A stretch of 38,226 nucleotides of DNA, taken from a virus. Every line of letters begins with the position of its first letter. The stretch's first letter is position 1. Where the stretch lies: IMG/VR virus record IMGVR_UViG_3300049489_000384, positions 1-38,226 of that record. One strand, given 5' to 3'. Made by a program: the position numbers and the translations under genes. The notes below the pieces were generated by a model. That model made no database searches and had not been told where the DNA came from. It worked only from the letters and a program-made list of their open reading frames with translations. Below are positions 16,023-25,167 of this stretch, piece by piece.

Positions 16023-16052
16023 TGGGGAGAAGGCTTGTAAACCCTCTCCCCA
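16023..16052 (-). terminator. Stable hairpin downstream of the coat gene
   Basis: An eight-base perfect stem (TGGGGAGA with TCTCCCCA) and 14-base loop begin 18 bases after the coat stop on the transcribed strand. It is not followed by a U-run. It more likely acts as a leaky attenuator or an mRNA-stabilising 3' structure that helps make coat transcripts more abundant than downstream ones. Confidence 0.5.
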
Positions 16053-16069
16053 CAACTACTTACGAACGA

Positions 16070-16903
16070 CTAGGACTTGACCCAAACCCCGAAGGTGTCT
16101 CTGGTTTCAATCACACCCCAGATCGCACTTACGGCAACTTCCCACGCCAAAGAGCGAACCATATACTGTGAATCAACCTTGGGTTCCTTCTGGATAGCCA
16201 AACCAATGGCCTCTTCTTGGAACATGAAGTTGTTTTCCACATCCACCGTGGCATCAGTCAAAGTCACGTTGGTTGAGGTAACAACATCCACGCCGTAAAC
16301 CTGACCGAGTTCCCAAGAGTTCTGACGGGGGGTTCCCACGGCATAACCAAGGACGAACTTATCAAGTTTCATAATGTCACCCTTAGACGAGGGACGAATT
16401 GCAAACGTCCTTTTATCGAGTGGCGCATCAGCTTCATCGAGATACACGATTGAAGAAACAATCACTGCATCCGTCAGGGCTGTTCCGGCAGAACCAGTAG
16501 TCTGGGAGAACCCGGTAGCGAGGGTGGCGATAGAAGAATCAATCGCTTTCGCAAGACCGTATCCAGCCTTATTGGTATACTCTTTCATCAGGTCATACTT
16601 CGACTGGACGGCAACGATGTCTTCCAGTTTAAAAGCAACGTACTGATGTTGATTGATCGTTAAATCAATCTTGGTTTCCGTGTTATTCGTGAAAGTAACA
16701 TCGGTTGAAGCGGTCTTTGCAGCCGCAGACAGGTTGGCGAGATTTGGGATATGGATAATATCGCCGTATTTCGCATCCGTGTCATACCGTTTAACTTTCT
16801 TCGACAACTGAAGATTCGCCTCAGTTGCACGAAGAACGTCTGACGCCCAAAGCTCGGGAATCATGTTCGCTGCGGTTGTTACTGTTACTGCTCCTGTAGC
16901 CAT
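16070..16903 (-). CDS. Major capsid (coat) protein
   Basis: 277 residues, near the lower end for HK97-fold coat proteins. The start MATGAVTVTTAANMIPELWASDV (split by the initial Ala/Thr/Val run), the beta-strand segment YGDIIHIPNLANL, a Q-H-x-Y-V-A-F strand, DAPLDKRTFAIRP and the terminal YMVRSLAWEVAVSAIWGV match the coat protein family of many podo- and siphoviruses. It is preceded by a scaffold gene and by GGAG seven bases before the ATG. It forms the icosahedral shell. Confidence 0.85.
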   Translation of the reverse strand: MATGAVTVTTAANMIPELWASDVLRATEANLQLSKKVKRYDTDAKYGDIIHIPNLANLSAAAKTASTDVTFTNNTETKIDLTINQHQYVAFKLEDIVAVQSKYDLMKEYTNKAGYGLAKAIDSSIATLATGFSQTTGSAGTALTDAVIVSSIVYLDEADAPLDKRTFAIRPSSKGDIMKLDKFVLGYAVGTPRQNSWELGQVYGVDVVTSTNVTLTDATVDVENNFMFQEEAIGLAIQKEPKVDSQYMVRSLAWEVAVSAIWGVIETRDTFGVWVKS

Positions 16904-16919
16904 TTAGAACTCCTTAAAT

Positions 16920-17765
16920 TTAATCAACCTCACCACTTAAAAATGCTTGGTGAATTTCGTGGCGTTTAGCCTCGTACTCACCTGGATTGGTTCTTGCGAG
17001 ATTCATAATCTCTGCCCTGTTCCACCTTTTACGGGGGGAGGGTTTACCCATTCCACTTTTCGCACTCTCGGTGACAGCAAGGTTTTTTTGGTTTATCTTG
17101 TCAGCCATCTCCTGCTTACCTTGTTGGCGTAAATCCGTGGCACTATTGCCAGATTGAAGTTTTGCCTTTGCGTAGTAATATTCGGGGCCACGTTGAAAGG
17201 CTCTCTCTCCAGACCTTTGAAACTCCTCTTGGAAGAGTTGTTGCATCGAGTTCTGGTAGGTGTTCCAATCTTCGTGTTCCTCAGCAGCTTCGGTGGATTC
17301 TCTTACGAACTGTTCCGTCAACCTTTGGGCTGTGTTTTCTGTTTTACCCTGTGGCTTTGAAACAGCCTCGCTCAAGAAACTTGCGAGCTTTCTTGCTGAT
17401 ACCTCATCTAAGTCAAGCATCGCCTGGGCTTTCTTCGCTAGATCGCTCCCGGTCTTTTCTTGCTCGAATGAGTTAATTTTCCCTTCAACACGGTCTAACC
17501 GTTCTTGAAGTTCTCTCCTACGCTGGCGTTCTTTCTGAAGTTCAGATAACGGAACGAGTTTTGGTTTCGGGGCTTGAGCCACCGTTTCAGTTCCTTGGGC
17601 CTGAGTTTCAGTCGCCTTGGTTTCCACTGAAGACGATTCAGTAGATTGAGTTGTTTCAGTAATTGTCGTTTCTACCGGCTTTGTTGAACCTGCTTGCTCA
17701 ACGGAAGTAACAGTGTTAGAAATTACTGGCCTTGACTCTGTGACAGTCGTGTTCTGATCGGACAT
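16920..17765 (-). CDS. Scaffolding protein
   Basis: 281 residues with the scaffold hallmarks: a long acidic/Thr/Glu-rich disordered N-terminus (about 1-70), a coiled-coil centre (LSELQKERQRRRELQERLDRV), a helical second half and a Lys/Arg-containing C-terminal end (PSPRKRWNRAEIMNLAR). It lies immediately upstream of the coat gene on the same strand and has an AAGGAG site. It directs procapsid assembly and leaves before or during packaging. Confidence 0.8.
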   Translation of the reverse strand: MSDQNTTVTESRPVISNTVTSVEQAGSTKPVETTITETTQSTESSSVETKATETQAQGTETVAQAPKPKLVPLSELQKERQRRRELQERLDRVEGKINSFEQEKTGSDLAKKAQAMLDLDEVSARKLASFLSEAVSKPQGKTENTAQRLTEQFVRESTEAAEEHEDWNTYQNSMQQLFQEEFQRSGERAFQRGPEYYYAKAKLQSGNSATDLRQQGKQEMADKINQKNLAVTESAKSGMGKPSPRKRWNRAEIMNLARTNPGEYEAKRHEIHQAFLSGEVD

Positions 17766-17799
17766 ACCAATCTCCTTGTTGTAACGCTAACGAGCGAAT

Positions 17800-17816
17800 C
17801 TACGAGACAGTCGTAG
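17800..17816 (-). promoter_or_regulatory. Short inverted repeat between small gene and scaffold gene
   Basis: CTACGA/TCGTAG with a five-base loop lies in the 69-bp gap upstream of the scaffold gene. It may be an RNA processing or regulatory hairpin separating head genes from portal genes. There is no other support. Confidence 0.3.
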
Positions 17817-17834
17817 GCTGTGGAAGGCTAGGTG

Positions 17835-18056
17835 TTAAATGTTTGTCGAGTTAGCCTTAGACTCGACATATTTAAAAACTTTGTCTATCCCACGAAGTTC
17901 ACCGATTGATTTAAAGAGTGAGTCCTCTTTCCGGCTGTTCTTCATGGTATTAATAATTCTTGTTTGCTCGGCTTCGTACCAGAGCAAAAGTCTTTTGTAA
18001 CCTCCGTGATGACGGAGCGATCTGTAATCCTCTACTTCTCTTTCGAGATCATCCAA
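17835..18056 (-). CDS. Small charged helical protein (73 aa)
   Basis: 73 residues, almost fully helical, beginning DDLEREVEDYRSLRHHGGYKRL after the initiator. The start codon is TTG, supported by AGGTGG five bases upstream, and it overlaps the portal stop by eight bases. Proteins of this size and charge are common between portal and scaffold in podoviruses; the role is unknown. Confidence 0.65.
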   Translation of the reverse strand: MDDLEREVEDYRSLRHHGGYKRLLLWYEAEQTRIINTMKNSRKEDSLFKSIGELRGIDKVFKYVESKANSTNI

Positions 18057-20139
18057 CTAAACCACCTGGCGTGTTTTGTGGTACTTCTCCTTGGGGATTC
18101 ACAGTGGGGGGCGCACCAACGCTAGGTAACTGCATGGGTGAACCAACCATCGGATTCATGCCACCAGAGGTCTGTGATAAGTACGTCTGGTGTTCCGCAA
18201 GGTTCTGCTGGAACGCTTGTTCGGACTGTACGGAAATCTTACCGACTTGTTTGAGTATTTGATAAGCCTGTGCGTGAAGTTGGAGATGTAAGAGGTGATT
18301 ATCTCCAGGTTTCGCACTAACTGGCTGACCCATAGCCATCGCCATATTTTCTTCTTTGATTTTCTCAAGTGAGTCCATTTCCGGGGCTAATACTATGGTA
18401 TCCGCCTCAGATTCGGGGAATCCCATATAGACCCATATTTTCTTAATTAACTCAGGTAGATTTGCGATATTGGGAAGGCGAGAAACAATCGACAGGAAGT
18501 TTACGAGCTTGTTCGTCATAATGACGTTGTTCTCGATCTGTCCTGGGCCTTTTGAAACAATATCGAAGTTACCCCAAATTTGTTCGGGGGAAACCCTCTT
18601 AAACGCAGCGCCTTTCTTTCCAACAACCCTAACAATTCTTTCAAACTCGGCGAACTGTTGGTCATATTTGTAGCATCGGTTTAAGAAGGGTTTGAATAGT
18701 TTTTCGTCAATAATCTTAATTCTGTCTTTAAGTCTAATTCCTGCCTGTTGGAACACACCCTGGAACTCAGTAGCGGAGGTGTCTTTCGACATAGCCGTTC
18801 CCTGTAGAGCATCAAGCGCTCCAGAGGCCCGGCGCATATCATCTTTAATGGCGGCAATAATATTCCAACCATTCGCAGAGAAGTCGGTGAGGGGGAGAGG
18901 ACGAATCCCGTTTATATCGTCTGATTTAATACGGGGATTCTTTACAAGTCTAATGTCTCTCTGGACGTTGGCGTTAGTGTCCTCGATCATCGGCATATTA
19001 AGTTGAATTGTCTTACAGTCAACTAACTGTCTAATGGTCGTATTCAGTTCATGCCACTTATCCACAATTGGTTCTATCATCCCAATTCCGTAGAACTCAT
19101 CATCAATCGGAGTCCAGGGAGAGGATAAGAACGGTCTTTCCATATCCCAGAAGGGGTTTTCTTGAAGCCTAATGCAAGACTCGGCCTTACCGTAATCCTC
19201 TTTCTTGTAGGAAGATTCGCCTGTCTTCTCAGAGTGTTGACGCTTCATGGATTGTTTTTCTTGGTCGTCAAATTCCATGACGCAGGTGATAACACCCTCG
19301 AAAGTTAAATACCTATCTCCCTCAATTCCTGTGGTAATAAATTTCGGGATTCTTCCCCAATACTCTACGGTCTTAAATTTCGTAGAGGGGGTGTGGATGG
19401 ATTCTAAGTTGTAATAAATCCCCTTTGTAATTTCCATCCCATCAATAGACTCAGTTTTTCTCTCGTTCTTTTTTAGATCATCGAATGAGTTTGATGTGAG
19501 GTGAATACAACCTTCAAGGTCTTGGATGGAGGACCCAGAACCAACAGGGATGAAATCAAATATAGAAACATATTCCCAATCGGTGTCGTCCATCTTTGGA
19601 ATTGAGATTTCCTTCTCAACTGGAATCCCGATTAGGGGGTCCATGACCTTAACTCTCTTTTTTTCTATCTCCCGTTTGTAGGGGGTTTTAATGAGAGCTG
19701 TTCCGTTGATAAGACACTGATGGATGGTCCGTTCAAACTTTTCTCTTAACTGAATCCTGCGAAGATGGTCAGCACGATAGGCGGTCATAATCTCGGCCTG
19801 TTCATCGTCAGACTCTTCTTGGCCTGTATATTTAAACGGGGGGTCTTGTGCGAAAAACCCTTCCACGACATTCGCCTTTAAAGTGTCAACCTCAACCTGC
19901 GGTTCAGGGTCTACAACCTGGCAACCGTCAGATGGTTTATTCTTATCAATCAATCTATAAACTTGGTCGAACTCAAGCCACTTCTGGCTTCTAGCTCTAT
20001 GGTCTTCAAAGTTCTCATCAATCTTTTCTTTAACAAAATCATAGGCTCTCTGAAGAGCTTTCGGGTCGGTCCAGACTTGGGGGATAAGTGGTTTTGGTTT
20101 TTCTTGAACAGCGTCTAAGACTTCTTGACCAGGCATCAT
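18049..20139 (-). CDS. Portal protein, P22-like
   Basis: 696 residues, close to P22 portal length (about 725). Features are the N-terminal helical region (KALQRAYDFVKEKIDENFEDHR), CLINGTALIKTPYKRE in the wing region, FYGIGMIEPIVDKWHELNTTIRQLVD near the crown/stem, and a C-terminal DALQGTAMSKDTSATEFQG loop followed by long helices. The C-terminal tail is Gln/Pro-rich. It begins three bases after the large terminase stop and forms the dodecameric DNA channel to which the terminase docks. Confidence 0.85.
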   Translation of the reverse strand: MMPGQEVLDAVQEKPKPLIPQVWTDPKALQRAYDFVKEKIDENFEDHRARSQKWLEFDQVYRLIDKNKPSDGCQVVDPEPQVEVDTLKANVVEGFFAQDPPFKYTGQEESDDEQAEIMTAYRADHLRRIQLREKFERTIHQCLINGTALIKTPYKREIEKKRVKVMDPLIGIPVEKEISIPKMDDTDWEYVSIFDFIPVGSGSSIQDLEGCIHLTSNSFDDLKKNERKTESIDGMEITKGIYYNLESIHTPSTKFKTVEYWGRIPKFITTGIEGDRYLTFEGVITCVMEFDDQEKQSMKRQHSEKTGESSYKKEDYGKAESCIRLQENPFWDMERPFLSSPWTPIDDEFYGIGMIEPIVDKWHELNTTIRQLVDCKTIQLNMPMIEDTNANVQRDIRLVKNPRIKSDDINGIRPLPLTDFSANGWNIIAAIKDDMRRASGALDALQGTAMSKDTSATEFQGVFQQAGIRLKDRIKIIDEKLFKPFLNRCYKYDQQFAEFERIVRVVGKKGAAFKRVSPEQIWGNFDIVSKGPGQIENNVIMTNKLVNFLSIVSRLPNIANLPELIKKIWVYMGFPESEADTIVLAPEMDSLEKIKEENMAMAMGQPVSAKPGDNHLLHLQLHAQAYQILKQVGKISVQSEQAFQQNLAEHQTYLSQTSGGMNPMVGSPMQLPSVGAPPTVNPQGEVPQNTPGGLVG

Positions 20140-20142
20140 ATT

Positions 20143-22701
20143 TTAGTATCCAGTGACTTTATTTGAGGGAAGGTACTTATCCATCTGTTGCATTTCGTTG
20201 TAGGTGTGGAATCTCTCCCAACCCATATAGCAAATCATGGCTGCCATAACACGGTCATCATGGCAACCACGCTCGGCGTTCGAGAAGCCGTCCTCGCCGA
20301 TGACATAAGTCATTAATTCCTCCACAAGCTCCTTGGAGGGGAGAACGGCTGTACGTTCTCTAAGTACCTTGCCGAACTTTGAAATCATAAGGGGTTTTGA
20401 TTTCGAGTCCGTCCACCAGCCCAGCTTCTTTGTGCGAATGTCCGAGCGTTGGTCTACCTGGTACTTATAGTAGAGCCGAGAATATAATTTTTTGATCTCA
20501 TTGAGGGTAGCGATACCGAAAGAATTTGCCTCAACTGCAATCCAGGCGTTATTGTAATAACGTCCCAAATCAATGAGTTTTTTACCTAGGGTATCGGGGG
20601 GAATTTGTCCGTGAAGTTCTGCAACCTGGGTAAGATTTTGATCGAAGACTACTGCACACGATGGGTCACCACCACTTCCTAGACCAACGTCTGAACCGAT
20701 AAAGTATCGTGTACCCGGGTGGGGTTCGTCCCAAACGTACAGAGTGCCTCTCTCATCTTTTACTATAACACCCTTGTCAAGATATCCTCGTTTTTTATAC
20801 TCTTTACAGTTATCTAAGTAGTATTGAACAGAATCGGCATCGAACACCATAGACCCTGAAAGCAGTTTAAATTCTCCGTTAATACGAATGTCATACTCAG
20901 CTCCGTGGTACTTCCGCATCTGTTCTTCTTTTTGGACTTTGGACAGATATGGGTTGTGTTTAATCCCTGCGCCCGAACACCAGATTCTTTTACCGTCTTG
21001 TCTGCGATATAGCTCTTTGTAGGCCCAGGTCATACCAACTCTTCGGCCTGTGTTATCCTCGAATATTGGGGTCATGGTGAGCCAGATATCCAGGTCTTTT
21101 CCTGCGGCGATACGAGCCATACACTCAGACCAGATTTCTCTTGGGGGTTCTTCATCAAACCAAATCCACCTCTTTGCGGCTCCAGCAAAACGAGTCACAC
21201 CTGAATCACAGTTTGAAACAATCAATCCGTCAGCTAAAAATCTATGGTATTTTTCGACTGTTATATCAAACACCTCTTCTTCCCCATCATCAACAATAGA
21301 AACTATTTTACAGTACCTATTGGAACATCTTTTATGCTTCTTATTTGTTGGAATATAGTTTGATAAATATGATGATGCTGACTCTGAAGCTATCGCTTTG
21401 CCAGGAACACGCACCTGAGATAGAAATTTTTGTCTAGCTTCTTTCTGCTTCAAACACACCCTATATGATTCCCTATATTTTCCTCCGGGTATAGTCTGCA
21501 TACAGACCCTTATCCCAAGTCGCTGTAATAGAAGTTTAACGTCTTGAGCTAAACGGTATGATGTGGTTGAATAACTAATCTGACTATCACTAATGCAACC
21601 ATCAGTTGCAAATAGGAACCCAAGAAATAAACGAATATCTAAATCTGTTTGTTGGAACACCTCATCTGGTATGAATTTCTCGTAACTATATTTACCCCAT
21701 AAGCCATAACCACGAAGTAGCTGAATGAGGGGGTTGTTATTCGGTCCGACACCACGCTTGCAAGTGATTTCGTAATCTTTTTTATGTTTTGATCTCAGTC
21801 TAGCTTTTAATCCTTTTGGAAGAAGTAATTTTGCCTCTTGAATCAATAAATCATTTTCGCATGACAAAATAGCGCTCTTACTTGTTAGACACCCATCTCC
21901 GATTAATAATGCTACCCATGCCAGCTTCCAATTTTCAAGAGTCTTACTCCCTGTAATTGAAAATTCTGGGGCAATCAACCTATCGCCAATTTTTAAATCC
22001 TTCGCTTGCCTCCAACCAGATGTAGTCATTATTTTATGGTCTTTAGTTACACGAATTGAGTGACCCCGCTTAGTCGTAATTTTTAATATCGGTTTAACTC
22101 CATTCGACCATACATCAAGCACTTTAGATACTTTTGACCTGTGCCAGCAATCAGTAGAAATTACAGAGTGTCCAATTTTTATATCTGCTATTGGTCTTGA
22201 TATGCCATCTGCACACTGAACTCTTTGTGATGCCGCTAAACAGCTTTTGAATCCGATTTTAGACCCATTTGTTAATTCGATAATGTCTATGATTCCTGCT
22301 TTAACGTGCCATATTTTTTTGATCGCAGATTTTGGTAGGAGTTCTAAAACAATCTTTTGTGCGGCTTCACGCTGTACGTTGTAGTCTTTAGAAACTATCC
22401 AACCCTCGTTTGGGGTTTGGACATCTTTGTATGGGTGGATTCCGCAAGCGTAGTAGACGGCCTCTGCTGCTCCTGCGTGAGTTTTGCCGACACGATTTCC
22501 CCAATGTAGCAATCGGTAAGCACATTGGTTTCGATGGAACTCTTCCTGTTTTGAATGGGGGTCGTAAAAGAATATTCCGTTATCCTTGGCCCATACAGTG
22601 TCGAACCACTCAACGCTTTGATGTTCTTTTTTAGTGAGTCCATGCTTCGCCTCGAACTGCTCTTCGGTTAATATTTGTATATCACGCTCGAAATCATCCA
22701 T
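20143..22701 (-). CDS. Terminase large subunit, interrupted by an intein
   Basis: 852 residues encoded; removing the 344-residue intein leaves about 508, normal for this ATPase-nuclease. Walker A is at 67-74 (WGNRVGKT). The Walker B/catalytic Glu region is IWFDEEPP at 513-520. A C-terminal RNase H-like nuclease carries FIGSDVGLGSGGDPS, a VEANSFG strand and the CHDDRV acidic pair near the end. The intein splits FKS from CDSGVTRFAG just before Walker B, so the protein is inactive until spliced. The start overlaps the upstream gene by eight bases. It cuts concatemers and pumps DNA into the procapsid through the portal. Confidence 0.92.
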   Translation of the reverse strand: MDDFERDIQILTEEQFEAKHGLTKKEHQSVEWFDTVWAKDNGIFFYDPHSKQEEFHRNQCAYRLLHWGNRVGKTHAGAAEAVYYACGIHPYKDVQTPNEGWIVSKDYNVQREAAQKIVLELLPKSAIKKIWHVKAGIIDIIELTNGSKIGFKSCLAASQRVQCADGISRPIADIKIGHSVISTDCWHRSKVSKVLDVWSNGVKPILKITTKRGHSIRVTKDHKIMTTSGWRQAKDLKIGDRLIAPEFSITGSKTLENWKLAWVALLIGDGCLTSKSAILSCENDLLIQEAKLLLPKGLKARLRSKHKKDYEITCKRGVGPNNNPLIQLLRGYGLWGKYSYEKFIPDEVFQQTDLDIRLFLGFLFATDGCISDSQISYSTTSYRLAQDVKLLLQRLGIRVCMQTIPGGKYRESYRVCLKQKEARQKFLSQVRVPGKAIASESASSYLSNYIPTNKKHKRCSNRYCKIVSIVDDGEEEVFDITVEKYHRFLADGLIVSNCDSGVTRFAGAAKRWIWFDEEPPREIWSECMARIAAGKDLDIWLTMTPIFEDNTGRRVGMTWAYKELYRRQDGKRIWCSGAGIKHNPYLSKVQKEEQMRKYHGAEYDIRINGEFKLLSGSMVFDADSVQYYLDNCKEYKKRGYLDKGVIVKDERGTLYVWDEPHPGTRYFIGSDVGLGSGGDPSCAVVFDQNLTQVAELHGQIPPDTLGKKLIDLGRYYNNAWIAVEANSFGIATLNEIKKLYSRLYYKYQVDQRSDIRTKKLGWWTDSKSKPLMISKFGKVLRERTAVLPSKELVEELMTYVIGEDGFSNAERGCHDDRVMAAMICYMGWERFHTYNEMQQMDKYLPSNKVTGY
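21211..22242 (-). mobile_element. Intein with LAGLIDADG homing endonuclease in terminase
   Basis: Residues 154-497 of the terminase ORF. Block A starts with Cys154 (CLAASQRVQCADG). Block B has the T/H region RVTKDHKIM near 217-225. Two LAGLIDADG helices are LLIGDGCL (about 265-272) and LGFLFATDGCI (about 360-370). Block F is VFDITVEKYHRFLADG, and the C-terminal junction is Ser-Asn before Cys498. The splicing residues Cys1, terminal Asn and +1 Cys are present. The penultimate residue is Ser where His is usual, known in some active inteins. The AT-rich DNA contrasts with the surrounding terminase, as expected for a mobile element. Confidence 0.92.
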
Positions 22702-23296
22702 GATTTGCTATTGAAAATAACCTATCAATTGTGAATCCGTATTCTTTTTTAAGTTCATTAATCCTTCTGAATTGGTAGTTGTATCCAGCGAAGTTACTAA
22801 TAGATTTATTCCTCTCTATGTTTTCTATTTGATCGTGAAAGCCCATCACGGAGTTGGCGTACTTTGTTTCACCTCCGTCAATTCCGATCGTGTAAAAAGA
22901 TTTAGCCCCCAAGATGGCGAGTAGTTCTATCACTGGATGGATGGAGAATCCATCAATGGTGACAGTGGGGGCCGGAGAGTGGGGTGGGTGTGTGGAGAGA
23001 TTATAGAAATAGTGGTTTGGAAAAAGTGATTTCTGGTCCTTCCAATTTCCTTTTCCAACTTGAGTCTCATAGGGGGTGAGTAGGGAAGAGTCCCGAAATA
23101 CCATCTCGTCAGACTCCACGATTTCCGAGTGGATGGTGTGGCTCATATCTACATCAACGATTCTTGCGACTTGATTTAAACCGATAGAGAAATAATCCTT
23201 TAGATTAACTTCGGGGATTCGGTCTAGGCTTGGCCCCTTACCAACAATCAAGATCGGTTTTTTCGGGAGTGCAAAGTCCCTTAAAAAGTCTCTCAT
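22694..23296 (-). CDS. DUF115/MAF-like putative glycosyltransferase-associated protein
   Basis: 200 residues beginning with a strand-loop-helix ILIVGKGPSLDRIPE, the G-x-GPSL motif of the MptE/DUF115 group that includes motility accessory factors and pseudaminic/legionaminic acid transferases. A second conserved-looking block is SIHPVIELLAILGAKSFYTIGIDGG. AAGGAG precedes the ATG, and the gene overlaps its upstream neighbour by 59 bp and the terminase by eight. In this cassette it may attach or prepare a sugar on a protein or glycan; the substrate is unknown. Confidence 0.65.
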   Translation of the reverse strand: MRDFLRDFALPKKPILIVGKGPSLDRIPEVNLKDYFSIGLNQVARIVDVDMSHTIHSEIVESDEMVFRDSSLLTPYETQVGKGNWKDQKSLFPNHYFYNLSTHPPHSPAPTVTIDGFSIHPVIELLAILGAKSFYTIGIDGGETKYANSVMGFHDQIENIERNKSISNFAGYNYQFRRINELKKEYGFTIDRLFSIANHG

Positions 23297-24134
23297 CTAT
23301 CTCCTTCTTACAGTTGTGATTTGCTTTAAGACAATGACAAAATGGGTCGGGGGCTATCACACAAAGTCTGTCCCTGTCGATTCTGGGGTCTAGTAAAAGT
23401 TCCGGGTGACAATATCCCCCAAAGATACATACACAGTTCGTGTGAAGTGCTAAGGATAGTGGGAGCATAAAAGACGGGGGACAGAGAACCATATCAACAG
23501 AATCCACAGCCCCGATCATAGCGTGGAGATTAAGCTCCATTGTGCAATCAATTCCTTCTGGGACGTAATCCTCTAACCACTCAGATTCGTTTTCTTGTGT
23601 GATGTTGATGTAGGTGTATTGGGGGTTGTTCTCAATGAATAATTGAAAGTATCTTGTGTGGGGGTTTCTGGCTGGGAGGTTAAAGTCTTTTCTCTGTGTG
23701 GGTAGTTTCACAAGACAAACTGGTTTTACGAATGATTGTAGAATCGGCTCTATCTTGTGCGCCCATCCTGGGTTTGGGTCGTAGTGAAGAAGATTTGCTG
23801 GAGGTAGGAATCTTACGGCGTCATGTTGTTGGATGATCTCCTGAAGACCCTCGGTGATAGACCAGTTATCCGTTTTCATCCGATTTGAAATTAGAGTAAT
23901 AGTCTTTTCAAACTTCTTTTCCGTAGTCCAGAAGTCAATTGGTTTTTCATCTACGTTCTTTTGTTGGGTGGGGAGGAGTTTTGTTTGTGGCTTTGAAAAT
24001 AAGTATTCGTCTGAATAGAGTTCAGGAAAGGGGGTCTCAACACAAATCTTTCTGTACCTTCTGGCTAGTGCTTCCACGAAAGGTCTTGCGTAGATATTAT
24101 CTCCAAGACCCTGATGTGTAATAACTTTAATCAT
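23238..24134 (-). CDS. Heptosyltransferase-like (GT9-type) glycosyltransferase
   Basis: 298 residues. The N-terminus KVITHQGLGDNIYARPFVEALARRY has the G-[LI]-GD-x-[IL] pattern and helix of ADP-heptose:LPS heptosyltransferases. The C-terminal half has MIGAVDSVDMVLCPPSFMLPLSLAL and CVCIFGG, equivalent to the sugar-nucleotide-binding part. Late cysteines (CHCLKANHNCKK) are unusual. It overlaps the upstream methyltransferase stop by ATGA. It probably transfers a sugar to host LPS or to a virion or DNA component. Confidence 0.65.
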   Translation of the reverse strand: MIKVITHQGLGDNIYARPFVEALARRYRKICVETPFPELYSDEYLFSKPQTKLLPTQQKNVDEKPIDFWTTEKKFEKTITLISNRMKTDNWSITEGLQEIIQQHDAVRFLPPANLLHYDPNPGWAHKIEPILQSFVKPVCLVKLPTQRKDFNLPARNPHTRYFQLFIENNPQYTYINITQENESEWLEDYVPEGIDCTMELNLHAMIGAVDSVDMVLCPPSFMLPLSLALHTNCVCIFGGYCHPELLLDPRIDRDRLCVIAPDPFCHCLKANHNCKKEIDERLFKGLCTPEKTDLDCW

Positions 24135-24601
24135 GGTTTCTTCGCCTCAAAGTGAAGCTCTCCTGAACCGTGTTTGGATTTATTTTCAATGTCTACGAAT
24201 CCTGTGATAAATAAGAACCTCTCTAACTTGGTAGACCAAAAGACATTCTTGTGGCGCATGAACTCGTTAGCTTTAGGGTCTGCGCCAAAGATGGTTTTCA
24301 TAAGGCAACAGTCTCTAATCTCACGATTAGCCCAAGCGGAGAAGGCCCACCCACAATCGGGGACTTTAATGACAAGAGTCCCGCCGGGCTTTAAAACCCT
24401 CCACCATTCACGAAGAACTGTAAAGGTTTCCTCCGGGTCGAAATGTTCTAAAAGATGTGCGGCGTAAATCTCATCAGCCTGGTTATCTTCTAGGGGGAGG
24501 TTTGCAACATCTGCTTCAATATCAGGAAAACACCTTGGGTCTGCGTCTACTCTGATGTAACCTGGTTTTCTTGAGTGTCCGGCTCCCAGATCGTATTTCA
24601 T
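24131..24601 (-). CDS. Class I SAM-dependent methyltransferase
   Basis: 156 residues from the ATG at 24601, which overlaps the upstream stop by ATGA and has GGAG six bases upstream. Motif I is KYDLGAGHSRKPGYIRVDAD, with the SAM-binding E/D region DIEADVANLPLEDN. EIYAAHLLEHF is motif IV and VLKPGGTLVIKVPD is the post-VI strand, as in small-molecule or sugar O-methyltransferases. Two methyltransferases back to back with glycosyltransferases suggest methyl decoration of a glycan or lipid. Confidence 0.8.
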   Translation of the reverse strand: MKYDLGAGHSRKPGYIRVDADPRCFPDIEADVANLPLEDNQADEIYAAHLLEHFDPEETFTVLREWWRVLKPGGTLVIKVPDCGWAFSAWANREIRDCCLMKTIFGADPKANEFMRHKNVFWSTKLERFLFITGFVDIENKSKHGSGELHFEAKKP

Positions 24602-25167
24602 GCTTTCTCCACGAAAATATCCCACTCACAAAAAGATGAGTCGATGAAGATAATTCTGTATCCAAGTTCTTTGAGTGTGTTTTGTAGAAACTCGTCAGTG
24701 ACCCAAACATGGGGGAAGTCTATCCCGTCATCTTTTACTTCAGCTCCAACAGGGATAGAAAAAAGACCGTAGGGGGCCAAAGAGAGGACTCTCTTTAAAA
24801 TATCTTTCCACTCATGGAGTCCAAAGTGTTTCATCACAGCAAAGCAAATAACTAGGTCTGCTGTTGGGATTCTGGAGTCTCGAATATCCCCATAAACATA
24901 ATCCCCGCTAGGGCGTCTTTCTTTACATTTAGAAAGCCCTGTAGTTGATTTATCAAACCCGGTGTACTTAATATCGTCTGGAATCTTGGCGGCTAGATGC
25001 CCTGCCCCACAGCCGATCTCAACCACTGATTTAATTTGTCGTAAAGATATAGCTCTCTGAAAAGACCTGATCTGTAAATTATGGACTATGGGGGTATCGA
25101 CCCAATCCTTGTCTGTTTTCTTAAAGTGTGATTCTAGGTAATCGGTGTAATCTGGCTTATGCTGCAT
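24598..25167 (-). CDS. Class I SAM-dependent methyltransferase
   Basis: 189 residues. Motif I is SVVEIGCGAGHLAAKIPD (about 47-64), then YTGFDKSTTGLSKCKER, DLVICFAVMKHFGLHEW (motif IV) and SLAPYGLFSIPVGAEVKDDG. The UbiE/Methyltransf_11-like layout is complete. GGAGCTACCAA precedes the ATG, which overlaps the upstream glycosyltransferase stop by 11 bp. The second methyltransferase of the cassette; the acceptor is unknown. Confidence 0.8.
   Translation of the reverse strand: MQHKPDYTDYLESHFKKTDKDWVDTPIVHNLQIRSFQRAISLRQIKSVVEIGCGAGHLAAKIPDDIKYTGFDKSTTGLSKCKERRPSGDYVYGDIRDSRIPTADLVICFAVMKHFGLHEWKDILKRVLSLAPYGLFSIPVGAEVKDDGIDFPHVWVTDEFLQNTLKELGYRIIFIDSSFCEWDIFVEKA

Noticed and set aside
16947-17508. 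Several plus-strand frames inside the scaffold gene
   Set aside because: Mirror frames of a charged, Gln/Glu-rich gene; no ribosome sites or motifs.
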